Origin: Rosettibacter firmus
GTDB taxonomy: Bacteria; Bacteroidota; Ignavibacteria; Ignavibacteriales; Melioribacteraceae
NCBI RefSeq assembly: GCF_036860695.1
Contig: NZ_JAYKGJ010000002.1
Span: forward strand, 626,001-690,000
DNA length: 64,000 bases
Reading direction: 5' to 3'
The position numbers were made by a program, and so were the translations under genes. The notes beneath the pieces were generated by a model. The model was not told where the DNA came from. It made no database searches and worked only from the letters and a program-made list of their open reading frames with translations. Positions 49,788 through 57,508 of the stretch are shown piece by piece (the stretch's first letter is position 1; each line of letters begins with the position of its first letter).

Positions 49788-51518
49788 ATGGTAGAATTAA
49801 CTATTAACGATATAAAAGTAAAAGCAGAAGAAGGAATGACTATTCTTGATGCTGCAAAATCTGTTGGCATATATATTCCAACATTGTGTCATTTGAAAAA
49901 TTTATTTCCTACAGGTGCTTGTAGAATTTGTGTGGTCGAAGTTGAAGGAATGAGAGGTTTGATTCCCAGTTGCGCATATCCTGCTATGAATGGAATGAAA
50001 GTTCAAACTAACTCTCTTAGAGTAAGAGTAGCACGAAAAACCATTGTTGAACTTTTGATAGAAAATCATCCTCAGGATTGTTTAATCTGTGTAAGAAATA
50101 AAAATTGTGAATTACAGGATTTAGCAGAAAGATACAGTGTAAGAGAACATCGTTATGCTGGTGAAAAGAAAAGTCATGCGATTGATATTTCCAGCGCTTC
50201 GATGGAAAGAGATCCGGCAAAATGTATTTTATGTGGTAGATGTGTTAGAACATGTAATGAAATACAAAAAATTGGAGCTATCGATTTTACAAATCGTGGC
50301 TTTAGAAGTAATGTTACTACTCCTTTTAATAAAGGATTAAATGTTAGTGATTGTATTCTCTGTGGACAATGTATTCTCGTCTGTCCAACAGCTGCTTTGA
50401 GAGAGAAAAGTCATGCTAAAGAAGTTGTTGCTGCACTTAACGATAAAAATAAATTTACAGTTGCACAAATCGCTCCAGCAGTTCGTGCAACTTTAGGAGA
50501 AGAATATAATCTTCCACTTGGAACTAATGTAACTGGACAAATAATCACAGGTTTAAGACGTCTTGGATTTAAAAAAGTATTTGATACAAACTTCGGAGCT
50601 GATTTAACAATTCTTGAAGAAGCAACTGAATTAGTTAATCGTATAAAAAATAATGAAACACTTCCAATGTTTACAAGCTGTTGCCCGGGATGGATAAAAT
50701 ATGCAGAACAAAATTATCCTCATCTTTTAAATCATATTTCTACATGTAAATCGCCACATGAAATGGAAGGGGCAATTATTAAAACTTATTATGCTAAGAA
50801 AATGGGATTGAATCCAAAAGATATTTTCGTAGTGTCAATAATGCCATGTACAGTTAAAAAATTTGAATCAAGTAGACCTGAATTAAGTGAGAATTATTTC
50901 CCGGATGTAGATGCAGTATTAACAACACGAGAACTTGTAAGATTATTTAAAGTTGCTGGTATCGACTTCAATGATTTACCAGAAGATAATTTTGATAATC
51001 CACTTGGTGAATCTACTGGTGCCGCTGCAATATTTGGTACAAGTGGTGGGGTAATGGAAGCAGCTTTAAGAACTGCATATTATAAAATATCTGGTAAAGA
51101 ACTAAATCAACTCGATTTCGTAGATGTTAGAGGAATGAGTGGAATAAAAGAAAGTTCCGTTTCAATTAATGGAATGACAATTAATATAGCTGTTGTAAAT
51201 GGAATTGGTAATGTTAAAAAAATATTAGAAGAAGTTGAGCAGGGCAATTCAAAATACCATTTCATAGAAGTTATGGCTTGTCCTGGTGGATGTGTTAATG
51301 GTGGCGGACAACCAATACATCAAAATCCAGAAAAAGTAAGAAAACGTGCACAGGCTCTTTATGAAATAGATGCAAAAATGAAAAATAGACGGTCACATGA
51401 AAATGAGTCAATAAAAAAATTATATAAAGAATTTTTAGGTGAACCCTGTGGTCATCTGTCACATGAAATCTTACATACAACTTATATAAATCGTAAAAAA
51501 ATTCTCGAAGAAGTTTAA
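49788..51518 (+). CDS. hydA: [FeFe]-hydrogenase catalytic subunit HydA (first copy)
   Basis: This 576-residue protein has an N-terminal [2Fe-2S] (Cys34, 45, 48, 62), a His-ligated [4Fe-4S] (His94, Cys98, 101, 107), two [4Fe-4S] clusters (146-156, 189-199), then the H-cluster domain. Motif L1 is TSCCPGW (Cys298, 299), L2 MPCTVKKFE (Cys354), L3 MACPGGCVNGGGQP (Cys498, 502). The small-subunit-like tail ends in HEILHTTYI. All residues needed for H2 turnover are present. The ATG at 49788 is chosen (CGGAGA upstream); the frame is open earlier within hydB, but the family start agrees with this ATG. HydE/F/G maturases are needed but not in the window. Confidence 0.96.
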   Translation: MVELTINDIKVKAEEGMTILDAAKSVGIYIPTLCHLKNLFPTGACRICVVEVEGMRGLIPSCAYPAMNGMKVQTNSLRVRVARKTIVELLIENHPQDCLICVRNKNCELQDLAERYSVREHRYAGEKKSHAIDISSASMERDPAKCILCGRCVRTCNEIQKIGAIDFTNRGFRSNVTTPFNKGLNVSDCILCGQCILVCPTAALREKSHAKEVVAALNDKNKFTVAQIAPAVRATLGEEYNLPLGTNVTGQIITGLRRLGFKKVFDTNFGADLTILEEATELVNRIKNNETLPMFTSCCPGWIKYAEQNYPHLLNHISTCKSPHEMEGAIIKTYYAKKMGLNPKDIFVVSIMPCTVKKFESSRPELSENYFPDVDAVLTTRELVRLFKVAGIDFNDLPEDNFDNPLGESTGAAAIFGTSGGVMEAALRTAYYKISGKELNQLDFVDVRGMSGIKESSVSINGMTINIAVVNGIGNVKKILEEVEQGNSKYHFIEVMACPGGCVNGGGQPIHQNPEKVRKRAQALYEIDAKMKNRRSHENESIKKLYKEFLGEPCGHLSHEILHTTYINRKKILEEV

Positions 51519-51545
51519 AATGCTTATACATTTATTATAAACAAT

Positions 51546-53534
51546 ATGTCAGCAGGAATAGTAACAACAATAGGACAGAAATGTAAAAGATGTTATTCTT
51601 GTATAAGAGAATGTCCTGCTCGCGCAATTAAAGTGATTAATGGTCAAGCTGTTGTGATTGAAGAAAGATGCATAACATGTGGTCACTGTGTTAAGGTATG
51701 CTCTCAAAATGCAAAAAGTGTCTTAAATGATAAAGATGTGGTTATGAATGATTACTTACTAAATAATAAAACATTCGCAATAATTGCACCATCATTCCCG
51801 GCTTCATTTCCCGGTGCAGAAAAAAAATTAATCGCTGCATTAAGAAAACTTGGATTTAGTTTTGTAGGAGAAGCAACATTTGGTGCAGATTTAATTAGCA
51901 ATTATTACATAAAATATCTTGAAAAATCAGATAATAAAACAATCATCAGTAGTCCATGTCCAGCAATTTATATATGGATCGAAAAATATTTTACAGATAT
52001 TGTTGAGAATCTTGCTGAAGTAGTATCTCCTATGATTGCAATGGGAAGATATTTGAAGAAGAATTATGGAAATGATATTAAAGTAGTTTTTATCGGTCCA
52101 TGTATTGCAAAAAAAAGTGAATACCGTGATGAAAATGTTTCCGGTGCAATTGATGCTGTATTAACTTTTAAGGAATTAAAAGAAATAATTGAAGAGAATG
52201 AAATATCTTTGTCTGATCTTGAGGATTCAAATTTTGATCCTCCATTTGCCTATATGGGGAAAGCATATCCACTAACTGGTGGTTTACTAAAAACTACAAA
52301 TACACACGGAGATATTTTAGAAAAAGAAATAATAATTGTTGAAGGAAAAGATAAAGTGCAGGAGATATTAAAAGAAATAGCTGATAAAAAAATTAAATCC
52401 AAGTTTATTGATATTTTATTTTGTGAAGGTTGTATTAATGGACCCGCAATTGATTCTAATCTGAATTATTATTCAAGAAGAGAAAAAGTTATATCATATA
52501 TCGAGGATAACATAAATTCATTCGATAAAAGAGTATGGCAAAGTACACTTTTTAACAACCGAGATTTGGACCTTAGTAGAAAATTTCAACCTAAAAATCA
52601 GAAAAAGCCAGATCCTTCTGAAGATTTAATAAAATCTATTCTTGCTAAAACTAATAAGTTCAGTAAATCTGATGAATTAAATTGTGGTGCCTGTGGCTAT
52701 CCTACTTGTAGAGAATATGCAATTGCAATTGCTAAAGATTTAGCAGAAGAAGATATGTGCTTACCTTATTTAATAGAAAAACTTGAACTTGCCAATAAAG
52801 AAATTAAAGAAACACAAGAACAACTTGCTCATGCAGAAAAATTAGCTTCAATTGGTCAATTAGCTGCAGGTGTTGCTCACGAAATTAATAATCCGCTTGG
52901 TTCTATAATGATATATGCATCACTGCTTATTAAAAAGATTGGAAAAATTATTAACGAACCACAATATGTAGAAGATTTGAAATTAATATTGGAAGAAGCA
53001 AATAGATGCAAGAATATAGTTTCAAACCTTTTGAATTTTGCTCGACAAGGAAAACTAAGAATAACCCAAGTTAATGTTTGTGAAATTGTTAATGATGTAA
53101 TAAGATTAATTAAAGTTAAACAAGAATTTTCTGATGTGACTATAATTGAAAATTATAATGGTGGCAATAAAACAATAGAAGGTGATTTTGATCAGTTAAA
53201 ACAAGCATTATTAAATGTGATTATTAACGCCTGCGAAGCAGTAGAAAATAAAGATGAAAAGGTAGTAACAATATCATATGCTGATGATAAAGATAAATTG
53301 TTAATAAAAATTTCTGATACCGGTGCCGGAATTCCACCTGAAAATCTAAGTAAAATATTTACTCCTTTTTTTACAACAAAAAAAATTGGAAAGGGAACAG
53401 GGCTTGGTCTTGCCATTACTTATGGTATAATTAAAATGCACAAGGGAGATATTAAAGTTAACAGTGAAGTTGGAAAAGGAACAAGTTTTATTATTACTCT
53501 ACCAATCAAACAAAATATTTTAATAGAAAATTAA
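51546..53534 (+). CDS. Iron-sulfur sensor histidine kinase with a degenerate [FeFe]-hydrogenase domain
   Basis: This 662-residue soluble protein has four parts. First are two [4Fe-4S] motifs (Cys13, 16, 19, 23; 42, 45, 48, 52). Next is an [FeFe]-hydrogenase large-chain domain (about 75-330), with L1 reading SSPCPAIY (Cys138), L2 GPCIAKKSE (Cys186) and L3 FCEGCINGP (Cys293, 296). Third is a Fes-type [4Fe-4S] domain CGACGYPTCRE...C (380, 383, 388, 405). Last is a histidine kinase (His445 in GVAHEINNPLGS, HATPase to the end with GKGTGLGLAI). The proton-relay Cys of L1 is Pro, and L3 has two rather than three residues between its Cys. It resembles sensory group C hydrogenases (HydS) and probably senses H2 or redox state rather than turning over H2. 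Confidence 0.88.
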   Translation: MSAGIVTTIGQKCKRCYSCIRECPARAIKVINGQAVVIEERCITCGHCVKVCSQNAKSVLNDKDVVMNDYLLNNKTFAIIAPSFPASFPGAEKKLIAALRKLGFSFVGEATFGADLISNYYIKYLEKSDNKTIISSPCPAIYIWIEKYFTDIVENLAEVVSPMIAMGRYLKKNYGNDIKVVFIGPCIAKKSEYRDENVSGAIDAVLTFKELKEIIEENEISLSDLEDSNFDPPFAYMGKAYPLTGGLLKTTNTHGDILEKEIIIVEGKDKVQEILKEIADKKIKSKFIDILFCEGCINGPAIDSNLNYYSRREKVISYIEDNINSFDKRVWQSTLFNNRDLDLSRKFQPKNQKKPDPSEDLIKSILAKTNKFSKSDELNCGACGYPTCREYAIAIAKDLAEEDMCLPYLIEKLELANKEIKETQEQLAHAEKLASIGQLAAGVAHEINNPLGSIMIYASLLIKKIGKIINEPQYVEDLKLILEEANRCKNIVSNLLNFARQGKLRITQVNVCEIVNDVIRLIKVKQEFSDVTIIENYNGGNKTIEGDFDQLKQALLNVIINACEAVENKDEKVVTISYADDKDKLLIKISDTGAGIPPENLSKIFTPFFTTKKIGKGTGLGLAITYGIIKMHKGDIKVNSEVGKGTSFIITLPIKQNILIEN

Positions 53535-53548
53535 ACGAGGTTAATAAA

Positions 53549-53947
53549 ATGGAATTATCAAAAGTTAAGAAAATACTAATAGTTGATGACGACATCGATT
53601 TACTTGAACAAAATAAAATTCTACTCGAAAGCAAAGGTTTTACTGTTATAACTGCTGAAAATAGCACTGAAGGCTGGAAAAAATTTCAAGATGAAAAACC
53701 TGATGCAGCAATTGTTGATTTAATAATGGAAGAATCTGATTCTGGTTTTGTTCTGTGTTATAAAATTAAAAAAACAGAACACGGAAAAAATATTCCAGTA
53801 TTTATTCTTACTTCGGCTACTTATACGACTGGTTTTAAATTCAGTGCATCAACACCAGAAGAAAAAGAATGGATTAAATGTGATGGTATATTAAACAAAC
53901 CTGTAGTAATCGAAGAATTATTAGCAAAAATAGAAAACTTTCATTGA
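53549..53947 (+). CDS. Single-domain response regulator (first of two)
   Basis: This 132-residue CheY-like receiver has KKILIVDDDIDLLEQN (acidic pocket), the phospho-acceptor Asp in AAIVDLIMEE and the conserved Lys in ILNKPV. There is no output domain. An insertion between strand 4 and helix 4 (TTGFKFSASTPEEKEWIK) is shared in position with the receiver at 55451. It lies 14 bases after the Fe-S kinase and is its most likely phosphorylation partner. Confidence 0.88.
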   Translation: MELSKVKKILIVDDDIDLLEQNKILLESKGFTVITAENSTEGWKKFQDEKPDAAIVDLIMEESDSGFVLCYKIKKTEHGKNIPVFILTSATYTTGFKFSASTPEEKEWIKCDGILNKPVVIEELLAKIENFH

Positions 53948-53952
53948 TTAAG

Positions 53953-55428
53953 ATGAATAACAAACCAAAAATATTAATTATCGATGACGAAAAAGGCTTA
54001 AGAATTGGTACACAAAGATTGCTTGAAGAAGAAGGTTATGATGTAACTGCAGTCGAAACAGGTGAAGAAGGCATTCGAATCGGTACCAGAAATGATTTTG
54101 ATATTGCTGTTATCGATTTAAAAATGCCAGATTATGATGGTCTTGAAGTTTTGCAAAAAATTAAAACTAATCGACCACTTACTGTTTGTTTCATAGCAAC
54201 TGCATTTGCTAGTTATGAAACCGCAATACAATCAACAAGACTTGGTGCATTTGGTTACATACCAAAACCTTTTACACCAGATGAATTTCTTTACCAAATT
54301 GAACAGGGAATTAAACAGAGAAAATTAATATTAGAATCAGAAAAATTGAAAAAAGAAAGAGAAGAAAATCTTTTAGAATTAGCTTCAGAAAAATCTAGAC
54401 TGAATGCAATTATTAAATCTATAAGTGATGGAGTACTTGTAATTAATAAAAATGGAGAATTAGCTTATTATAATTATGCCGCATTAAAATTTCTTGATTT
54501 ATCTGATATAAAAATTGGAGATAAGATTCTTCCACTATTAAATGAAAAAATTGTACAAATAGTAGAAAAGATCTTTTCTTCGGAGACAATTTTATTAAAA
54601 AGTTATACAACTCAAATCGAATTAAAACCAGATAATGAATTAATAGTAGAAGCAGCTGCAACTCCAATACCACATCCAGATGGTACACTGGCAGGTGTTG
54701 TAATTGTCTTGAGTAATATTACAGAATTCAAAAAAATTGAATTAATTAAATCTCAGTTTGTTTCAATGGTTGCTCACGAACTTAAAGCTCCACTTGCTGC
54801 TGTTCAAGGTTATTTAAATTTATTAACTGATGAAAAGATCAATCTACCAGAAGAAAAAAGAAAAGATTACTTAAATCGCTCATTAATAAGATTAAAAAGC
54901 CTTAGTGATCTTGTAAATGATCTTCTTGATATTTCAAGGATGGAACTAAAAACCAAGTTTAGAGAAATTGAAGATGTAGATATTAGAGATATTATCAAAA
55001 ATTTAATCCAGTTTTTTGAAATTGATATTAAAAAAAGAGGTTTAAATTTAGAAATTAATATTGCCGAAAATTTGCCTACAATAAAAGCAGATCAGAATGA
55101 AATATCCCGTCTTATTACAAATCTCCTTAGCAATGCAATAAAATATAATAAGGATAATGGTAAAATCATTATCGACATATCATCGTCAACAAATTATTTG
55201 GAAATAAAAATTACAGATACCGGTATTGGACTGAAGCCAGAAGAAAAGTCAAAATTATTTAATGAATTTTTTAGAGCTAAAAATGAAAAAACGCGAGGCA
55301 TTAGTGGTACTGGTTTAGGATTAAGCATTGTAAAAAAAATTGTGGATTCTTATTACGGTAAAATTGATGTTGTTTCCGAATTTGGAAAAGGAACAACATT
55401 TATAATCAATTTACCTATTAACATATAA
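53953..55428 (+). CDS. Receiver-PAS-histidine kinase
   Basis: This protein of about 491 residues has an N-terminal receiver (about 5-120, Asp in AVIDLKMPDYDG, Lys in YIPKPFTPDE), a coiled linker, a PAS domain (about 152-265, NAIIKSISDGVLVINKNGEL), a HisKA dimerisation region with the His in SMVAHELKAPLAAVQGYL and a HATPase domain (NLLSNAIKYN, GTGLGLSIVKKI). It is soluble. Receiver-first kinases take signals from another kinase, so it may be a second relay stage after the Fe-S sensor. ATG 53953 is chosen; an in-frame TTG at 53944 overlaps the preceding stop. Confidence 0.88.
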   Translation: MNNKPKILIIDDEKGLRIGTQRLLEEEGYDVTAVETGEEGIRIGTRNDFDIAVIDLKMPDYDGLEVLQKIKTNRPLTVCFIATAFASYETAIQSTRLGAFGYIPKPFTPDEFLYQIEQGIKQRKLILESEKLKKEREENLLELASEKSRLNAIIKSISDGVLVINKNGELAYYNYAALKFLDLSDIKIGDKILPLLNEKIVQIVEKIFSSETILLKSYTTQIELKPDNELIVEAAATPIPHPDGTLAGVVIVLSNITEFKKIELIKSQFVSMVAHELKAPLAAVQGYLNLLTDEKINLPEEKRKDYLNRSLIRLKSLSDLVNDLLDISRMELKTKFREIEDVDIRDIIKNLIQFFEIDIKKRGLNLEINIAENLPTIKADQNEISRLITNLLSNAIKYNKDNGKIIIDISSSTNYLEIKITDTGIGLKPEEKSKLFNEFFRAKNEKTRGISGTGLGLSIVKKIVDSYYGKIDVVSEFGKGTTFIINLPINI

Positions 55429-55450
55429 AAATAAACTAAGGAGATGAAAT

Positions 55451-55828
55451 ATGGCTCTAATAGCAATTATTGATGATGATCCAGATATCATTGATGCTAG
55501 TAGTATAATCTTAAAATCAAAAGGACATACGATTATTTCTGCTTCGAATCCTGATGATGGTTACAAACTAGTTACAAAGGAAAAACCAGATTTAATTATT
55601 CTTGATGTTATGATGGATGAACCAGATGATGGATTTTATTTAGCACAAAAATTTCGTAAAGAAGGAATTACAACTCCAATCTTAATGTACACATCGGTTT
55701 CTAAAGCAACAGGCTTAGAATTTGAGAAAAGTGAAATGGTTCCGGTTGAAGATTTCGTTGAAAAACCTATTTCGCCAGAAGAACTTATCCAAAAAGTAGA
55801 AAAATTATTAAAGAAGGAGGGTAACTGA
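55451..55828 (+). CDS. Single-domain response regulator (second of two)
   Basis: This 125-residue CheY-like receiver has IAIIDDDPDIIDAS, phospho-acceptor Asp in LIILDVMMDEPDDG, Thr in LMYTSV and Lys in FVEKPISPEEL. It shares with the receiver at 53549 an acidic loop after the phospho-Asp and an insert near strand 4 (KATGLEFEKSEMVP). There is no output domain. AAGGAGATG precedes the ATG, and the next gene starts just one base after its stop, tying the signalling block to the second hydrogenase operon. Confidence 0.88.
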   Translation: MALIAIIDDDPDIIDASSIILKSKGHTIISASNPDDGYKLVTKEKPDLIILDVMMDEPDDGFYLAQKFRKEGITTPILMYTSVSKATGLEFEKSEMVPVEDFVEKPISPEELIQKVEKLLKKEGN

Positions 55829-55829
55829 A

Positions 55830-56303
55830 ATGCTGGTTTTGGAAAGAAATACTTTGACCGAAGAAATTGAAAAACTTGTTACTAAGTATGGAAAAGAACG
55901 TTCATCACTTCTTCCAATACTTCAAGATATACAAAGAAAATACAAACATATTCCAGACTTTGCTCAACAGGAAATTGCAAGACTTCTCGATATTCATCCA
56001 GTTGAAGTATATAGTGTTATCTCTTTTTATTCATTCCTTAGTACAGAACCTAAAGGAAGATACATTGTACGCTTGTGCAAAACTATTTCTTGCGATATGC
56101 AGGGAAAATCTGCTGTTGCTAAAGCAATTCAAAGAGAGTTAGGAATTAATTTTGGCGAAACTACAAAAGATAAAAAGTTTACACTTGAATATACTAATTG
56201 CTTGGGTATGTGTGATCAGGGTCCAGCAATGATTGTAAATGAAAGAGTCTATACAAAGCTAACTCCAGAAAAAGCTATCCAAATATTAAATGAACTGAAG
56301 TGA
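55830..56303 (+). CDS. hydC: [FeFe]-hydrogenase NuoE-like subunit HydC (second copy)
   Basis: This 157-residue [2Fe-2S] thioredoxin-fold subunit has cluster ligands in LCKTISCDMQG (Cx4C) and CLGMCDQGPA (Cx3C). A strong AGGAGG site (55815-55820) precedes it. It differs clearly from the first copy in sequence, so it is not a recent duplicate. It feeds electrons between the flavin subunit and the second HydA. Confidence 0.92.
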   Translation: MLVLERNTLTEEIEKLVTKYGKERSSLLPILQDIQRKYKHIPDFAQQEIARLLDIHPVEVYSVISFYSFLSTEPKGRYIVRLCKTISCDMQGKSAVAKAIQRELGINFGETTKDKKFTLEYTNCLGMCDQGPAMIVNERVYTKLTPEKAIQILNELK

Positions 56304-56311
56304 GGTGAATT

Positions 56312-57508
56312 ATGGAAAAGAAAAGAAATGGCATATTAATTTTTTCTGAATATAGTCGTGGAGCTGGGATTAAAAAAGCTTTAGAATCATCGAGAGAAGA
56401 TATTTTATTTGAACTACGCGAATCAAATTTAAGAGGAAGAGGTGGAGCTGGATTCCCAACTGCCACCAAATGGACTTTAGTTGCTGCAGCCTCGGCTGAT
56501 CAAAAATATGTTATCTGTAATGCTGATGAAGGTGAACCAGGTACATTTAAAGATAGAGTACTTCTAATGGAATATCCTGAATTAGTTTTTGATGGAATGG
56601 TAATAGCAGGTTATACAATAGGTGCTACTAAAGGTATAGTTTATCTCAGGGGTGAATATGAATACATGCTTAAATTTCTTGAAGATTATCTTGAACAAAT
56701 GAGAAAAGACAATTTATTAGGTAATAATATATTAGGAAAAGAAGGATTTAATTTTGATATAACAATTCGCTTGGGTTCTGGTGCTTATGTTTGTGGCGAA
56801 GAAACTGCTTTAATCGAATCACTTGAAGGGCATAGGGGCGAAGCACGTAATCGACCTCCTTATCCAGTCAATACTGGATTTTTAGGAAAACCGACTGTTG
56901 TAAACAATGTAGAAACTTTAGCTTCAGTCCCACATATAGTTACAAAAGGTGGTAATTGGTTTAGAAAATATGGTACTGATAAATCAACAGGCTCAAAATT
57001 ATTCTCTGTTTCAGGTGATTGTGAAAAACCTGGAGTATACGAATTGCCATGGGGAACTAAAATTTCTGAATTACTTGAATTAGTTGGAGCAAAAAATACT
57101 AAAGCTGTCCAGGTAGGTGGTGCTTCTGGAATTTGCATTCCTAAATCTCAATTCGATAGAACTCTTGCTTACGAAGATGCTGCCACTGGAGGTTCAATAA
57201 TTATTTTTAACGAAAGTAGAAATATGTTACATATTCTGAAAAATTTTATGGAGTTTTTTGTTGAAGAATCCTGTGGACAATGTACTCCATGCAGAATTGG
57301 TAATGTAAAATTATTAGAAGGAATAGAAATGATTGAAAAAGGCAATTATACTTTTGCATATATCAATAACTTGAAAGAATTAGGAAGAACAATGCAAGTA
57401 GCTTCAAAGTGTGGATTGGGACAATCGAGCCCAAATGCATTCTTATCAATCTTAGAAAATTTTAAAGAAGAAATTTTTAACGGCAACGGAGGTCAAAATG
57501 GAAAGTAG
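56312..57508 (+). CDS. hydB: [FeFe]-hydrogenase flavin/NADH subunit HydB, short form (second copy)
   Basis: This 398-residue protein is essentially the NuoF core alone: FMN/NADH motif SNLRGRGGAGFPTATKW (about 37), ADEGEPGTFKDR, CGEETALIESLEG, and the [4Fe-4S] motif EESCGQCTPCRIG (about 318) with the fourth ligand in ASKCGLGQ. It lacks both the N-terminal [2Fe-2S] domain and the C-terminal ferredoxin domain found in the first HydB. Short HydB forms are known from NADH-linked, ferredoxin-independent hydrogenases of syntrophs. It overlaps hydA by 11 bases. Confidence 0.92.
   Translation: MEKKRNGILIFSEYSRGAGIKKALESSREDILFELRESNLRGRGGAGFPTATKWTLVAAASADQKYVICNADEGEPGTFKDRVLLMEYPELVFDGMVIAGYTIGATKGIVYLRGEYEYMLKFLEDYLEQMRKDNLLGNNILGKEGFNFDITIRLGSGAYVCGEETALIESLEGHRGEARNRPPYPVNTGFLGKPTVVNNVETLASVPHIVTKGGNWFRKYGTDKSTGSKLFSVSGDCEKPGVYELPWGTKISELLELVGAKNTKAVQVGGASGICIPKSQFDRTLAYEDAATGGSIIIFNESRNMLHILKNFMEFFVEESCGQCTPCRIGNVKLLEGIEMIEKGNYTFAYINNLKELGRTMQVASKCGLGQSSPNAFLSILENFKEEIFNGNGGQNGK

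Noticed and set aside
51940-52470. Reading the sensor kinase's hydrogenase-like domain as an active hydrogenase
   Set aside because: L1 lacks the proton-relay Cys and L3 lacks the normal spacing and the GGGQP end, so catalytic turnover is unlikely.
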